Origin: Rickettsia canadensis str. McKiel
GTDB lineage: Bacteria > Pseudomonadota > Alphaproteobacteria > Rickettsiales > Rickettsiaceae
Length of the DNA: 64,000 bases
Reading direction: 5' to 3'
NCBI RefSeq assembly: GCF_000014345.1
Contig: NC_009879.1
Span: forward strand, 1,095,773-1,159,772
The position numbers and the translations under genes are program-made. Each line of letters starts with the position of its first letter. The first letter of the stretch is position 1. Below the pieces are notes generated by a model. That model saw only the letters and a list, made by a program, of their open reading frames with translations, ran no database searches and was not told where the DNA came from. Positions 39,848 to 48,138 of this stretch are shown here, one piece after another.

Positions 39848-40022
39848 CTGCATAACTTGCTCCTAAGAGGAATTTTTGTGCATCGATTCGGTACTCGCAT
39901 CTTTATACTTATATGTACGCTACAGTATTACATCCTGCATTTCCTACAAATTCCTCCTTATTAGCTCGTTATGCTTAACTAGGTTTATACTCTAAGTAAA
40001 TGAAGAGTTAATATAGATGAGT

Positions 40023-40423
40023 CTATTTCTTCTTAAACATCTCTAGCATTCTTTTTGTCACTATAAATCCTCCAAAAATGTTTATAGAGGCAAGTAAAGT
40101 GGCAAAATACCCAATTAGACTAGAAACCCATAAAGCAGAGCTTACTTTGCAGCAATCATAGAGCTAAGAACTATAATGCCTGAAATAGCATTATTAATAG
40201 ACATAAGTGTAGTATGGAGTGCAGGTGTTACTTTCCACACTACATAATATCCAACAAAAGAAGCTAATACGAAAATTGTTATAGCAAATACTAGCAGGTC
40301 TATAGTGCTTGTGTTCGTTTGGCAACTAGCATCTATTACTAAGTCTTTTAACGTGTCTGATAATTCTTGGTTATTATTGGCAATTTCAGCACTCTGCTTC
40401 GTTATTATCGGTAATTGATTCAT
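40023..40423 (-). pseudogene. pntAB: Decayed NAD(P) transhydrogenase subunit PntAB (alpha, part 2)
   Basis: The first 93 residues from 40423 ([20 protein letters not shown], then [20 protein letters not shown]) are the membrane part of the alpha subunit, but a stop follows MIAAK. Downstream in another frame the expected tail is found: [20 protein letters not shown] then [16 protein letters not shown], ending at 40023. A frameshift and stop at about 40140 therefore break one gene. The proton-channel helices are split, so the product is very unlikely to work. Confidence 0.85.
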
Positions 40424-40487
40424 ATTTCTATTTTGGTTACAGTGTTACCTAGTTCACTTGGCTTCTTACCGTACGAACGTTTATGAT

Positions 40488-40610
40488 GTCATTCCTACGA
40501 AAGCGCGAATCTAGAAAACAACCTTAATATTAGGTACATATTTGATAAAATAAAAATATAAAAAACAAGTTTTTATATGTTTTACTAGATTACTGCTTTT
40601 GCATAAATGA
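40488..40610. repeat. Palindromic repeat, family A
   Basis: Left part GTCATTCCTACGAAAGCGCG, core ACCTTAATATTAGGTACATA, AAACAAGTTTTTATATGTTT and right end CTAGATTACTGCTTTTGC. It lies between the two pnt pseudogenes, and its right arm forms the last residues of the pntAA frame. Confidence 0.75.
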
Positions 40611-41726
40611 AATTTATTTTCTCATTTACTATTTTGCCGTCTTTAGTAATTAACATATCACGTACTAAATCATCATCCATATTAAATTTACCATCTTGTA
40701 AAGCATAATTTAGAAAATTATATAAATTCTCAGCATATAACTTTGAGCTATCGGTAGCAATTTTAGCAGCAAGACTTTGATAAACCTACTATGGTAACTC
40801 CGTGTTTAGTAACGATCTTATCAATTTCCGAACCCTCGACATTCCCACCTGTAGAGGTCGCTATATCAATAATTACCAAACGATACTTCATCGATTCCAG
40901 CATTTTTTGTAACAAGTAACGGTGCTTTTTTCCCGGAATTTGTGCAGTAGTAATAACTATATTATATCCTTTAATAATTTTTGCTAAAAACTCTTCTTGT
41001 TTAGCTTTGTAATCTTCCGAACTTTCTGAAGCATAACCTGATTTATCTTGCAAATCTTCTTGTAGCTCAGGTGAAACAAACTTAGCTCCTAAGCTTTCTA
41101 CCTGCTCTTTGGTAGCAGCTCTTACATCGTATCCTGCACAACTATACTACCAAGTCTTTTTGCCGTTGCAATAGCTTGAAGACATGCCGATATACCAAGC
41201 ACTAAAGTTTTACACGGTGAAATAGTCCCTGCTGCCGTCATCACATCATCGGAAAAGCTTTTGTGTAATGATATCCTGCCTCAATTACTACTCTATGATT
41301 ACTTTGAGAAGACAAAGTATCCATATTTTGAGTTTTAGTAATTCTCGGTATAAACTCCATAGCAAAAGTCGTAAGTTTTTTTAGCTGCCACTTGCTGCCA
41401 CTTTTATATAATCATGATTTAAATAAGGTGATAGAAGACCGATAATAATTGCACCTGCTTTTGCAAATTCAAGACTATATTTATCCCTAACAGATGAAGG
41501 TTGTACCTTTAATATAATATCGTCATTAGAAATAATTTCGAGCGGTACTGAAAATATCTTAGCACTGGCTACAATATATTCTTCATCAAGAAAACCGGCA
41601 GAAAGCCCTATATCTTTTTCTACAGTAACTAAATAGCTTTTTTGACTAGAGCAATCCAGCTACTTCAGACGTTATAGCAGTTCGTGTTTCATACTTGGCT
41701 TTTTCTTTTAAAGTAACAATTTTCAT
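40593..41726 (-). pseudogene. pntAA: Decayed NAD(P) transhydrogenase subunit PntAA (alpha, part 1)
   Basis: From the ATG at 41726: MKIVTLKEKAKYETRTAITS, then stops and frame changes. Recognisable pieces are YLVTVEKDIGLSAGFLDEEY, FAKAGAIIIGLLSPYLNH, the NAD-domain part in a surviving 96-residue frame at 40763-41053 (NIVITTAQIPGKKHRYLLQK, then VIIDIATSTGGNVEGSE) and a tail (AENLYNFLNYALQDGKFNMD). The last residues run into a family A repeat. The order matches PntA. With pntAB also broken, the enzyme is lost or non-functional here; pntB is not in the window. Confidence 0.85.
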
Positions 41727-41794
41727 AAAAATTATTTGTTTTAACAAAATAACTAAGGTATTTTAAACATAATTTAAAATATAAAACAATAAAA

Positions 41795-42436
41795 ATGAAA
41801 AAAATATTGTTCTTAGCCGTTATTTTTGTTTTCGTAAATTCTATTACGGTATATGCAAATGATCATACTGTTATTTTAGAGCTAAAAACTTATCTACGTA
41901 CTATAAAATCAGTTGCGATAGATTTTACTCAAGAAGATTCTAAAAATAATATAGCTAAAGGAAAATTATTAATAAGAAAACCTTATAATTTTAGATGTAA
42001 TTATTATCCCCCGTTTCCTTTAGTTATAATAGGTACTAAAAATTTTGTATCAATGTATGATTATGACATGGAACAAGTAAGTCGTATTAATAGAAGCGAA
42101 AATATATTTAATTTCTTATTAGAAGATAATGAGAATTTTGACAGGTATTTTGTTTTTGAATCAGTAATTAATGAAGGAAACATTTTTAAAATTACTATCT
42201 ACCATACTCTAACGGAAAAACGTAGCGAAATTATTTTTAATAAAGCTACTAAACAAATTGAGCTACTCAAAATATTTGAAAATAATAATATAGTAACTAT
42301 TACTTTTGATAAAATAGCTAAAGTACAAAAATTTTCCGATGATTTGTTTAAATTAAAAAATCCTGAAATATTTGGCCCGCCTAAAAGGTTAACAAAATCA
42401 GAAATAGAAAAAAAATATATTGTTTCTTCTAGATAA
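41795..42436 (+). CDS. lolA: Outer-membrane lipoprotein carrier protein LolA-like
   Basis: Periplasmic carrier that ferries lipoproteins to the outer membrane. 213 residues: signal peptide (KKILFLAVIFVFVNSITVYA), then a LolA-like fold with SVAIDFTQEDSKNNIAKGKL (about 43-62), RKPYNFRCNYYPPFPLVIIG (about 66-85), MYDYDMEQVSR and a late IFGPPKRLTK. It is a plausible chaperone for the 17-kDa antigen. It ends 16 bases before the SRP RNA; the two could share a transcript. Confidence 0.85.
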   Translation: MKKILFLAVIFVFVNSITVYANDHTVILELKTYLRTIKSVAIDFTQEDSKNNIAKGKLLIRKPYNFRCNYYPPFPLVIIGTKNFVSMYDYDMEQVSRINRSENIFNFLLEDNENFDRYFVFESVINEGNIFKITIYHTLTEKRSEIIFNKATKQIELLKIFENNNIVTITFDKIAKVQKFSDDLFKLKNPEIFGPPKRLTKSEIEKKYIVSSR

Positions 42437-42452
42437 ACAGGTTATGTTAATT

Positions 42453-42540
42453 ATGCTAGTAGTGGGCATTATGCCTGTTTAGTTGGTCAGGTCTGAAAGG
42501 AAGCAGCCGGAGCAGGCTTTAAGTGGGTCATTACTAGCAT
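42453..42540 (+). ncRNA. ffs: Bacterial SRP RNA (4.5S-type)
   Basis: Contains the signature GGTCAGGTCTGAAAGGAAGC then AGCC: the SRP54-binding helix 8 with the tetraloop-like region. Ends form a long stem (ATGCTAGTAGTG with CATTACTAGCAT), and the inner pairs GCCTGTTT/AGCAGGC support a single hairpin of about 88 nt. This is a short bacterial SRP RNA without Alu domain. The gene order ffs-dnaX-ybaB resembles arrangements known in other bacteria. Confidence 0.93.
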
Positions 42541-42579
42541 TATTCTCAAAAGAATTGGATGTCATAACTATTTTTTATT

Positions 42580-42672
42580 GTCATCCCGCTACTTGATCAC
42601 AGGATCCAGTCTAAAATACTGAAATTATTAGTTATACTTTTGGGTACTATGGTCAAAGCCACGGTATGACAC
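42580..42672. repeat. Palindromic repeat, family B
   Basis: Left arm GTCATCCCGCTACTTGATCA then CAGGATCCAG, right arm TGGTCAAAGCCACGGTATGA then C. It separates the SRP RNA from dnaX. Confidence 0.75.
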
Positions 42673-42755
42673 ATCAAGTGCTTTTTTCGAATCGTGCAAC
42701 AACGCCTACAACTGAGCTAGGATGACATTAAAGGTAACTAGATCTTATAACAATC

Positions 42756-44390
42756 GTGACCGATATAAATTCATCTAATAAGTATATTCCTTTTGCAAGG
42801 AAATATCGTCCTGGTAACTTTGCCGAGCTTCAGGGGCAAGAGGTACTAGTCAAAGTTTTAAGCTATACTATTTTAAATGATAGGCTTGCTGGAGGTTATC
42901 TTTTAACAGGTATTAGAGGCGTCGGTAAAACTACCTCGGCCCGCATTATTGCTAAAACCGTAAACTGTTCTGCTTTAATTACTGAAGACACTGTAGGCAA
43001 TTCAGTTAAGCTTAAATACAATGAGCAAGGAGCAAAGCCTATAGGTAATAGGAGAGTGACAAGCAACAATGTAGGTAAGTTTAAATCAATTGACTACACT
43101 ATTAGAACATGTGAAGAATGTACGAACTGCATTAGTTTTAACAATCATAATCATCCTGATATAATCGAAATTGATGCAGCAAGTAAAACTAGCGTAGATG
43201 ATATACGTAGAATTATAGAATCAGCTGAGTATAAACCTCTACAAGGTAAACATAAAATCTTCATTATTGATGAGGTACATATGCTTTCTAAAGGAGCTTT
43301 TAATGCACTTCTTAAGACTTTGGAAGAACCACCACCTCATATAATATTTATTTTTGCAACGACGGAAGTACAAAAAATACCTGCAACTATTATTTCAAGA
43401 TGTCAACGTTATGATTTAAGACGTCTGAGTTTTGAAGAGATTTTTAAATTACTTGAATATATAACTAAGCAAGAAAATTTAAAAGCCGATATAGAAGCAC
43501 TAAGAATTATATCTTTTAAATCAGAAGGTTCAGCACGTGATGCAGTATCTATTTTAGATCAAGCAGCTAGTATGTCGGCAAAATCCGATAATATAATTAG
43601 CTCTCAAGTAATTAATCAAATGCTTGGACTTGTTGATACTTCAGTTATAATAGAATTTTTCGAATATATTATCCGTAGAGAAACGGAAAAAGCTATAAAC
43701 TTAATAAATAAGCTTTATAGTTTTTCAGTTAATCTTGAGATTTTTATAGAATCGGTAGCAGATTTTATTGCTTATCTTAATAAAGTAAAAATGTTACCTA
43801 ATTATAGGTTGCCTATATATGAATCCTTTAATGATAGAATTAAAAATATTTTGAGTGAAATTAGTTTGCCCTATCTGTCAATCTTATGGCAAATATATAA
43901 TAAAGGAGTCGTAGAAATAAAAATTTCCTATAATCAACTGACAGAAACAGAAATGTTAGTTATAAAATCTATATATTCGAGGTCGCTACCATTGCTTACA
44001 GATTTTGACGTTAATAATCAAAATTTAAATCAATCAATTAATCCAGAAATAAAAAAAAAATTTGAAATTGTAGATTTTCTTGAATATCTATATAAAAATA
44101 ATGAAATAGATATATATTACTTCCTACTCAATCATACGGAACTTAAAAAGTTTGGTTATAATAGGTTAGAGTTCTTCAGTCTTGAAATTACAAGCAAGAT
44201 AAAAAAACAAATAGAAGATTTACTGGTTACTTTTAGCAAGGAAAAATTTGAGGTTATAATAATAAAAGAGCAGAACAAACAAACCTTAAAGAATCAGCTC
44301 ATAGGGAAGATTGAAGCAAGTAACGATTTTGCTTTAATCAAAAAATATTTTCCAAATGCAATGATTTCAGATATTTTACTTAAAAATTAA
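42756..44390 (+). CDS. dnaX: DNA polymerase III subunit gamma/tau, with an in-frame insertion
   Basis: Clamp-loader ATPase. From a GTG start, 544 residues: FARKYRPGNFAELQGQE (about 13-29), Walker A GIRGVGKT (52-59), Walker B IIDEVHML, sensor segment TTEVQKIPATIISRCQR, and a helical C-terminus. The zinc module has Cys71 and then Cys119, Cys122 and Cys125. In E. coli the first and second cysteines are 9 apart; here they are 48 apart, so about 39 extra residues (including KYNEQGAKPIGNRRVTSNNV) are inserted between them. The inserted DNA includes GCAAGGAGCAAAGCCTATA, akin to repeat family D. The frame is kept, so the protein is probably active. ybaB follows 11 bases on. Confidence 0.94.
   Translation: MTDINSSNKYIPFARKYRPGNFAELQGQEVLVKVLSYTILNDRLAGGYLLTGIRGVGKTTSARIIAKTVNCSALITEDTVGNSVKLKYNEQGAKPIGNRRVTSNNVGKFKSIDYTIRTCEECTNCISFNNHNHPDIIEIDAASKTSVDDIRRIIESAEYKPLQGKHKIFIIDEVHMLSKGAFNALLKTLEEPPPHIIFIFATTEVQKIPATIISRCQRYDLRRLSFEEIFKLLEYITKQENLKADIEALRIISFKSEGSARDAVSILDQAASMSAKSDNIISSQVINQMLGLVDTSVIIEFFEYIIRRETEKAINLINKLYSFSVNLEIFIESVADFIAYLNKVKMLPNYRLPIYESFNDRIKNILSEISLPYLSILWQIYNKGVVEIKISYNQLTETEMLVIKSIYSRSLPLLTDFDVNNQNLNQSINPEIKKKFEIVDFLEYLYKNNEIDIYYFLLNHTELKKFGYNRLEFFSLEITSKIKKQIEDLLVTFSKEKFEVIIIKEQNKQTLKNQLIGKIEASNDFALIKKYFPNAMISDILLKN
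42993..43110. repeat. Probable family D-like insertion in the dnaX frame
   Basis: The block that separates zinc Cys71 from the CxxCxxC motif has GCAAGGAGCAAAGCCTATA (43025-43043), which aligns with GCCAAGGAGCGGAGCGTATA at 12175 and AGGAGGAGCCGAGCGTATA at 58576. Its ends (TTCAGTTAAGCTTAAAT and TAAGTTTAAATCAATTGAC) are partly complementary. Boundaries are approximate. Confidence 0.55.
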
Positions 44391-44401
44391 AGGATAGAAT
44401 T

Positions 44402-44725
44402 ATGGTAAATTTTAATCAGTTTTTAAAACAAGCCCAATCAATGCAAAAGAAAATGCAAGAAGCACAAGAGCAAATGGTAAATGCAAGATATACCGGTAAA
44501 GCTGGAGGCAGACTTGTTGAAATTACTATCACCGGTCGTAGTGAAGTAGAAAAGGTTTCGATTGATGAATCTTTATTAAAAGCAGAAGAAAAAGAGATGC
44601 TTGAGGATTTAATTAAAGTTGCCTTTAATGATGCTAAACAAAAATGTGATGAAGATTCTCAAAATTCTTTATCAGGAGCTTTAAACGGCATAAATTTACC
44701 ACCAGGTTTTAAAATGCCGTTCTAA
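44402..44725 (+). CDS. YbaB/EbfC nucleoid-associated protein
   Basis: Small DNA-binding protein, 107 aa, of the YbaB/EbfC family. The N-terminus is a coiled coil (FLKQAQSMQKKMQEAQEQMV, about 6-25). Then come GKAGGRLVEITITGRSEVEK (about 32-51) and VSIDESLL, and the tail GINLPPGFKMPF typical of the family. It starts 11 bases after dnaX, as in many bacteria where dnaX-ybaB are co-transcribed. recR, the usual next gene, is not here. Confidence 0.93.
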   Translation: MVNFNQFLKQAQSMQKKMQEAQEQMVNARYTGKAGGRLVEITITGRSEVEKVSIDESLLKAEEKEMLEDLIKVAFNDAKQKCDEDSQNSLSGALNGINLPPGFKMPF

Positions 44726-44737
44726 CACGGCTCTTAT

Positions 44738-44880
44738 GTCATTCTAACTAAAAAAGCAGTAATCTAGATTTGTTGTCATCCCGTGGCTCTTGCCACGGGG
44801 TCTTGTATCCTACATTGCATGCTAAGATACAGTTACAAGCTCGCGTGGTTTCTGGATTACCGCTTTTAGCTAGAATAACA
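44738..44880. repeat. Nested palindromic repeats: family A containing family B
   Basis: Outer arms GTCATTCTAACTAAAAAAGC then AGTAATCTAG, and CTGGATTACCGCTTTTAGCT then AGAATAAC are inverted complements (family A). Inside, at about 44774-44849, GTCATCCCGTGGCTCTTGCC then ACGGGGTC is a family B-type element. One element seems to have inserted into another. The location is between convergent ybaB and the aspartic protease gene. Confidence 0.75.
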
Positions 44881-44944
44881 TCGAACTCTTTAAGAGACAT
44901 GAAACAAAACCTTCTAAGTTCTGTAAACTTCTTCGGCAAGATGT

Positions 44945-45640
44945 CTAATAATTCAAGATCAATAAATCCTTATCAATTCTGAAACCTTTAAAACGTTCTA
45001 ATAGCGACATACCAAGCAGTGAAATATTAAGATCACCAAGACCTACATGACCTTTGATATTCTTAAATTCTGTACCGATTACTACACTATTTAAGGTTAT
45101 AGGTGCAGCTCTATTTTCACCGTTAGCTGTTAGGTAAGTGTGAGTATATTTTAATTTAGTTAAGTCAAAGCCTAATCTTTGTGCATCTCCTTTAGTTAAA
45201 GCTACATCACTTGTACCAGTATCTACCATAAATTTTATTTTAATGTTATTTACAAAAGCATTGATATAGAAATGTCCGTCTCCACTACGGCCTATAATAA
45301 TTTCTCCGACTTCAGTAGACCACTTATATGATGGAATTAAAGCAGACATTACTCTATGATAAGCGTAGTTCAGCTCAAACCTAAAAGCATAACCAGTTAT
45401 TATAATTAAAAAAATTGCTACCCACATTGCTAATTGTAAGCAAAATTTGCGTACCTCATTTTGGCTAATAGTACTATAAATTATACTAAATAATATTAAT
45501 AACGACGCACAAAAACTTCCTATATTTTGTAGTTCTTTAAAAAATTTCGGATAATGTTGATTGATATATTTGTATAATAAACCGCTTACAATTATGCTAC
45601 TGCAAACGATAAAAACAAATTTTATAAGTTTTTTATTCAT
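44945..45640 (-). CDS. Retropepsin-like aspartic protease (APRc-type)
   Basis: A 231-residue membrane protein. The N-terminal part has three hydrophobic helices (about 7-25, 39-58, 70-90). The C-terminal domain is retropepsin-like, with the active-site motif FMVDTGTSDVALT (about 134-146), THTYLTANGENRAAPITLNS, and GHVGLGDLNISLLGMSLLER (about 196-215). This matches the rickettsial APRc protease described from R. conorii, a membrane-embedded enzyme linked to autotransporter adhesin processing. The call of APRc orthology rests on remembered length and architecture. Confidence 0.88.
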   Translation of the reverse strand: MNKKLIKFVFIVCSSIIVSGLLYKYINQHYPKFFKELQNIGSFCASLLILFSIIYSTISQNEVRKFCLQLAMWVAIFLIIITGYAFRFELNYAYHRVMSALIPSYKWSTEVGEIIIGRSGDGHFYINAFVNNIKIKFMVDTGTSDVALTKGDAQRLGFDLTKLKYTHTYLTANGENRAAPITLNSVVIGTEFKNIKGHVGLGDLNISLLGMSLLERFKGFRIDKDLLILNY

Positions 45641-45666
45641 ATGGTAATATTGTTTATTGATTTGAT

Positions 45667-45782
45667 GTCATTGCTGCATAGACGGTGTTACATGGATACC
45701 AAATCAGCATTGCGAGCGACCCGAAAGGAGCGTAGCAATCCAAAAAAAATTAAAAAATGCTAATCTTTAGCATTTTTATTTT
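45667..45782. repeat. Dispersed repeat, family E
   Basis: Blocks GTCATTGCTGCATAGACGGT, GTTACATGGATACCAAATCA and GCAATCCAAAAAAAATTAAA repeat in the order seen at 22208, with GCGAGCGACCCGAAAGGAGC better preserved here. Confidence 0.6.
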
Positions 45783-45842
45783 TCCTTGCTTCTTCAATTA
45801 CTTCGTAATTTTTCTTAGCTCAGACAAAAAAACCGATCCATA

Positions 45843-45905
45843 CAAAAACAATAAATTAAATTTGTGTTAAAGGTGGAAGCTGCGTTTCACCTTTGATACT
45901 CTTTA
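45843..45905. repeat. Dispersed repeat, family C (partial)
   Basis: AACAATAAATTAAATTTGTG, then GGTGGAAGCTGCGTTTCACC, which is an inner hairpin like those at 30693 and 36415. It lacks the first half of the family. Confidence 0.55.
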
Positions 45906-45910
45906 TTGAC

Positions 45911-45948
45911 TCTTCTCTATGAAAAAATACATTTTTTCATAGAGAAGA
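45911..45948 (-). terminator. Perfect 17-bp stem-loop after glnQ
   Basis: TCTTCTCTATGAAAAAA pairs exactly with TTTTTTCATAGAGAAGA around a TACA loop, ending 1 base from the glnQ stop. It lacks a clear T-tract, so it may be a terminator or an mRNA 3' end stabiliser. Confidence 0.55.
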
Positions 45949-45949
45949 T

Positions 45950-46672
45950 TTACATTAAATCACCAATATTTTCCAAAAACAATCTAGCTCGATGTGATGC
46001 CGGTTTAATAAAAAAGTCTGGTGCAGCCTGATTTGCTAAAATCTGCCCTTGATCCATAAAAATAACACGATCTGCTATTAATTTTGCAAATTTCAAATGA
46101 TGAGTGACTACTACCATACTCATTTGGTCTTTTAATAAATTTATATTCTCTATAACATCTTTAATATTTTCGGGATCTAAGGCTGACGTTGGTTCGTCGA
46201 ATAACAAAATTTCTGGCTTCATCATTAAAGCCCTTACTATTGCTATACGTTGTTTCTGTCCTCCTGATAGGCTTGACGGATATGAGTCAAATTTTTGCGT
46301 TAGCTTAAATTTTTCAAGTAGTTCCTTTGCATTAAGAATTGCTTTTTCTCTTGGCAAATTTAAAACATTTATCGGTGTATATATTAGATTTTCTCCTACC
46401 GTTAAATGTGGGAAGAGATTAAAATTTTGAAAAACCATACCTATTTTTAAACGAAGCTTTCTTCTATCTTTTTGCCGTATCTTCTTTCCGTCTACCAAAA
46501 AAGTACCACTACTTGGTTCTTCTAAATTATTCAAAATTCGTAACAGAGTAGTTTTACCGCTTCCCGAAGGACCTATTATTACAGTAGTTTCCTTAGTAAT
46601 AAAATTTAAATCAATATTTTTAATTGCATAATTTTTGTTGTAACGCTTACAGACTTTTTCTAAAACTATCAT
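45950..46672 (-). CDS. glnQ: Amino-acid (glutamine-type) ABC transporter ATP-binding protein
   Basis: ATPase subunit of a polar amino-acid importer. The 240 aa have Walker A GPSGSGKTT (about 33-41), Q-loop MVFQNFNLFPHLTVGENL (about 79-96), signature LSGGQKQRIAIVRAL (about 134-148), Walker B ILLFDEPTSALDPE and H-loop VVVTHHL. The PAAT-type QNFNLFPHLT segment supports amino-acid uptake. The permease and binding protein are not adjacent. The MBL-fold gene lies 3 bases upstream, suggesting co-transcription. Confidence 0.9.
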   Translation of the reverse strand: MIVLEKVCKRYNKNYAIKNIDLNFITKETTVIIGPSGSGKTTLLRILNNLEEPSSGTFLVDGKKIRQKDRRKLRLKIGMVFQNFNLFPHLTVGENLIYTPINVLNLPREKAILNAKELLEKFKLTQKFDSYPSSLSGGQKQRIAIVRALMMKPEILLFDEPTSALDPENIKDVIENINLLKDQMSMVVVTHHLKFAKLIADRVIFMDQGQILANQAAPDFFIKPASHRARLFLENIGDLM

Positions 46673-46675
46673 ACG

Positions 46676-47440
46676 CTAAACCGTAAATTTATAACCGTCA
46701 TAAAGCGGCTTAACATCACTTGGGAGCATTTTCGTAATTTCATGATAATCTATCGTGTGTCTCATATTGGTTAATAATATCTCTTCAGGTTTATATTTTT
46801 CACGCCATTCTAGAACTTTATCAAGCCCTGCATGATTCGGATTTGATTTGTAATCCATACAATCTAATATCCATATTTTTATATCTTTTAAAAATTTTTC
46901 CGATTCAAGCGGAAAATCGATTACATCAGGCGAATAGACAAAATCACCTATACGTAAGCCTAAACTATCTATCGAACCGTGATGCTGTCTAAAAAATTGT
47001 ATTTCTATAGTAGAGATCTTAATTTTATCAAAAAAATCAATAGGTTTAGTATCTAGCACTTGCCAAGGCATAACTGATGCCGGCTTAAATAAATAATCAA
47101 ATTTCTTATGTAGCTTTGCTACCGTATTATAATTGGTATAGATCTCTAACGGCTTTTTTGAGGTAAAAGAAAATACCCGCAAATCCTCAATACCGTTAAC
47201 ATGATCAGAATGATCATGCGTTAATATCGCACAATCAAGCTTACTAATTTTTTCTCTAACTAGCTGATATTTAATATCATAACCGAAATCAACTAATATT
47301 TGACTATTTTCATCATTAATATATATTGCTGATCTAGTTCTTTTATTGTACTTTGAAGGAGATGTACATGTACTACAATCGCATCCGATCACCGGTACGC
47401 CTATAGATGCTCCACACCCAAGTATTGTTACTTGTAACAT
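46676..47440 (-). CDS. MBL-fold metal-dependent hydrolase (PhnP-like)
   Basis: A 254-residue metallo-beta-lactamase-fold protein. Metal ligands are seen in THDHSDHVNG (about 74-83), then RQHHGSIDSLG (about 147-157), YSPD (Asp, about 167) and LTNMRHTIDYHE (about 225-236). The N-terminus GCGASIGVPVIGCDCSTC is typical of PhnP/Lpl-type cyclic phosphodiesterase-like proteins. The role here is unknown; candidates include phosphodiester or RNA-end hydrolysis. It is divergent from the PAP2 gene by 11 bases. Confidence 0.85.
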   Translation of the reverse strand: MLQVTILGCGASIGVPVIGCDCSTCTSPSKYNKRTRSAIYINDENSQILVDFGYDIKYQLVREKISKLDCAILTHDHSDHVNGIEDLRVFSFTSKKPLEIYTNYNTVAKLHKKFDYLFKPASVMPWQVLDTKPIDFFDKIKISTIEIQFFRQHHGSIDSLGLRIGDFVYSPDVIDFPLESEKFLKDIKIWILDCMDYKSNPNHAGLDKVLEWREKYKPEEILLTNMRHTIDYHEITKMLPSDVKPLYDGYKFTV

Positions 47441-47451
47441 AAATAAAAATA

Positions 47452-48138
47452 ATGTTTGAAGTTTTTTATAATTTTTGCGGATTAAATCAAGAAATATTCT
47501 TATTTTTAAATAAAATGACTAATATAGGTTTTATACCTTATTGTCTAAAAATAATTTCTTTTTGTTTTAATATCGCTAATTTCGCCTTAATATATATTTT
47601 ATACTGTATATATCTTTATATTCAACTAAAGAAAATCAAAAATGATAATGAGCGACAAAATAAATTTTGGGATAACTATAATAAATTAGTCGAAGTCGGT
47701 ATAATATACACAATATTTAGTTTAGTTTTTACAACTCTTAAATTTTCTGTTAATTTACCTCGCCCTTATTGCAGTCTTCTTATAGATAGTTTCATAACCG
47801 TAATAAATACTGCAAACGAAAGATGCTTTTCAAGTTTTCCAAGCAGCCATGCAGCTCTTAGCATTTTGATAACGTATTTTGCTTGGAATTATATTAAATT
47901 ACGGTTAAAAATCTTAATGATTTGTGTTATTATACTCGTGTCTTTATCTCGTATAAGCCTTGCTATGCATTACCCAAGTGATATAATCTACGGCATTACT
48001 ATTGCATTTATAACAATACTGATAGGTAAGTTAATTTATCGAATCTTTGCAAATAATGTAATAAAAAAGATTGGTCAGTATTTTTGCATAGCTCTCAATG
48101 TCATTGCCGTGCAGGCAGAAATCCAGAAAAACATATAA
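47452..48138 (+). CDS. PAP2-family membrane phosphatase
   Basis: Integral membrane lipid phosphatase of the PAP2 superfamily. 228 residues, about five or six helices. The three motifs are present: KFSVNLPRP (about 97-105), PSSHAALS (about 129-136) and SRISLAMHYPSDIIYG (about 162-177), containing the catalytic histidines. Substrates could be undecaprenyl-PP or lipid A. The last residues (NVIAVQAEIQKNI) are read from a family A repeat starting at 48100, so the C-terminus is repeat-made. The start is 11 bases from the divergent MBL gene. Confidence 0.88.
   Translation: MFEVFYNFCGLNQEIFLFLNKMTNIGFIPYCLKIISFCFNIANFALIYILYCIYLYIQLKKIKNDNERQNKFWDNYNKLVEVGIIYTIFSLVFTTLKFSVNLPRPYCSLLIDSFITVINTANERCFSSFPSSHAALSILITYFAWNYIKLRLKILMICVIILVSLSRISLAMHYPSDIIYGITIAFITILIGKLIYRIFANNVIKKIGQYFCIALNVIAVQAEIQKNI

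Noticed and set aside
39848..40022. Additional gene between greA and pntAB
   Set aside because: Only AT-rich DNA with a pattern reminiscent of rickettsial repeats; no ORF or homology seen.
40763..41053. 96-residue ORF as an independent protein
   Set aside because: It is a surviving piece of pntAA, with the rest of the gene on both sides.
44748..44982. Two overlapping ORFs of 63 and 70 residues on opposite strands
   Set aside because: Both are translations of the nested palindromic repeats.
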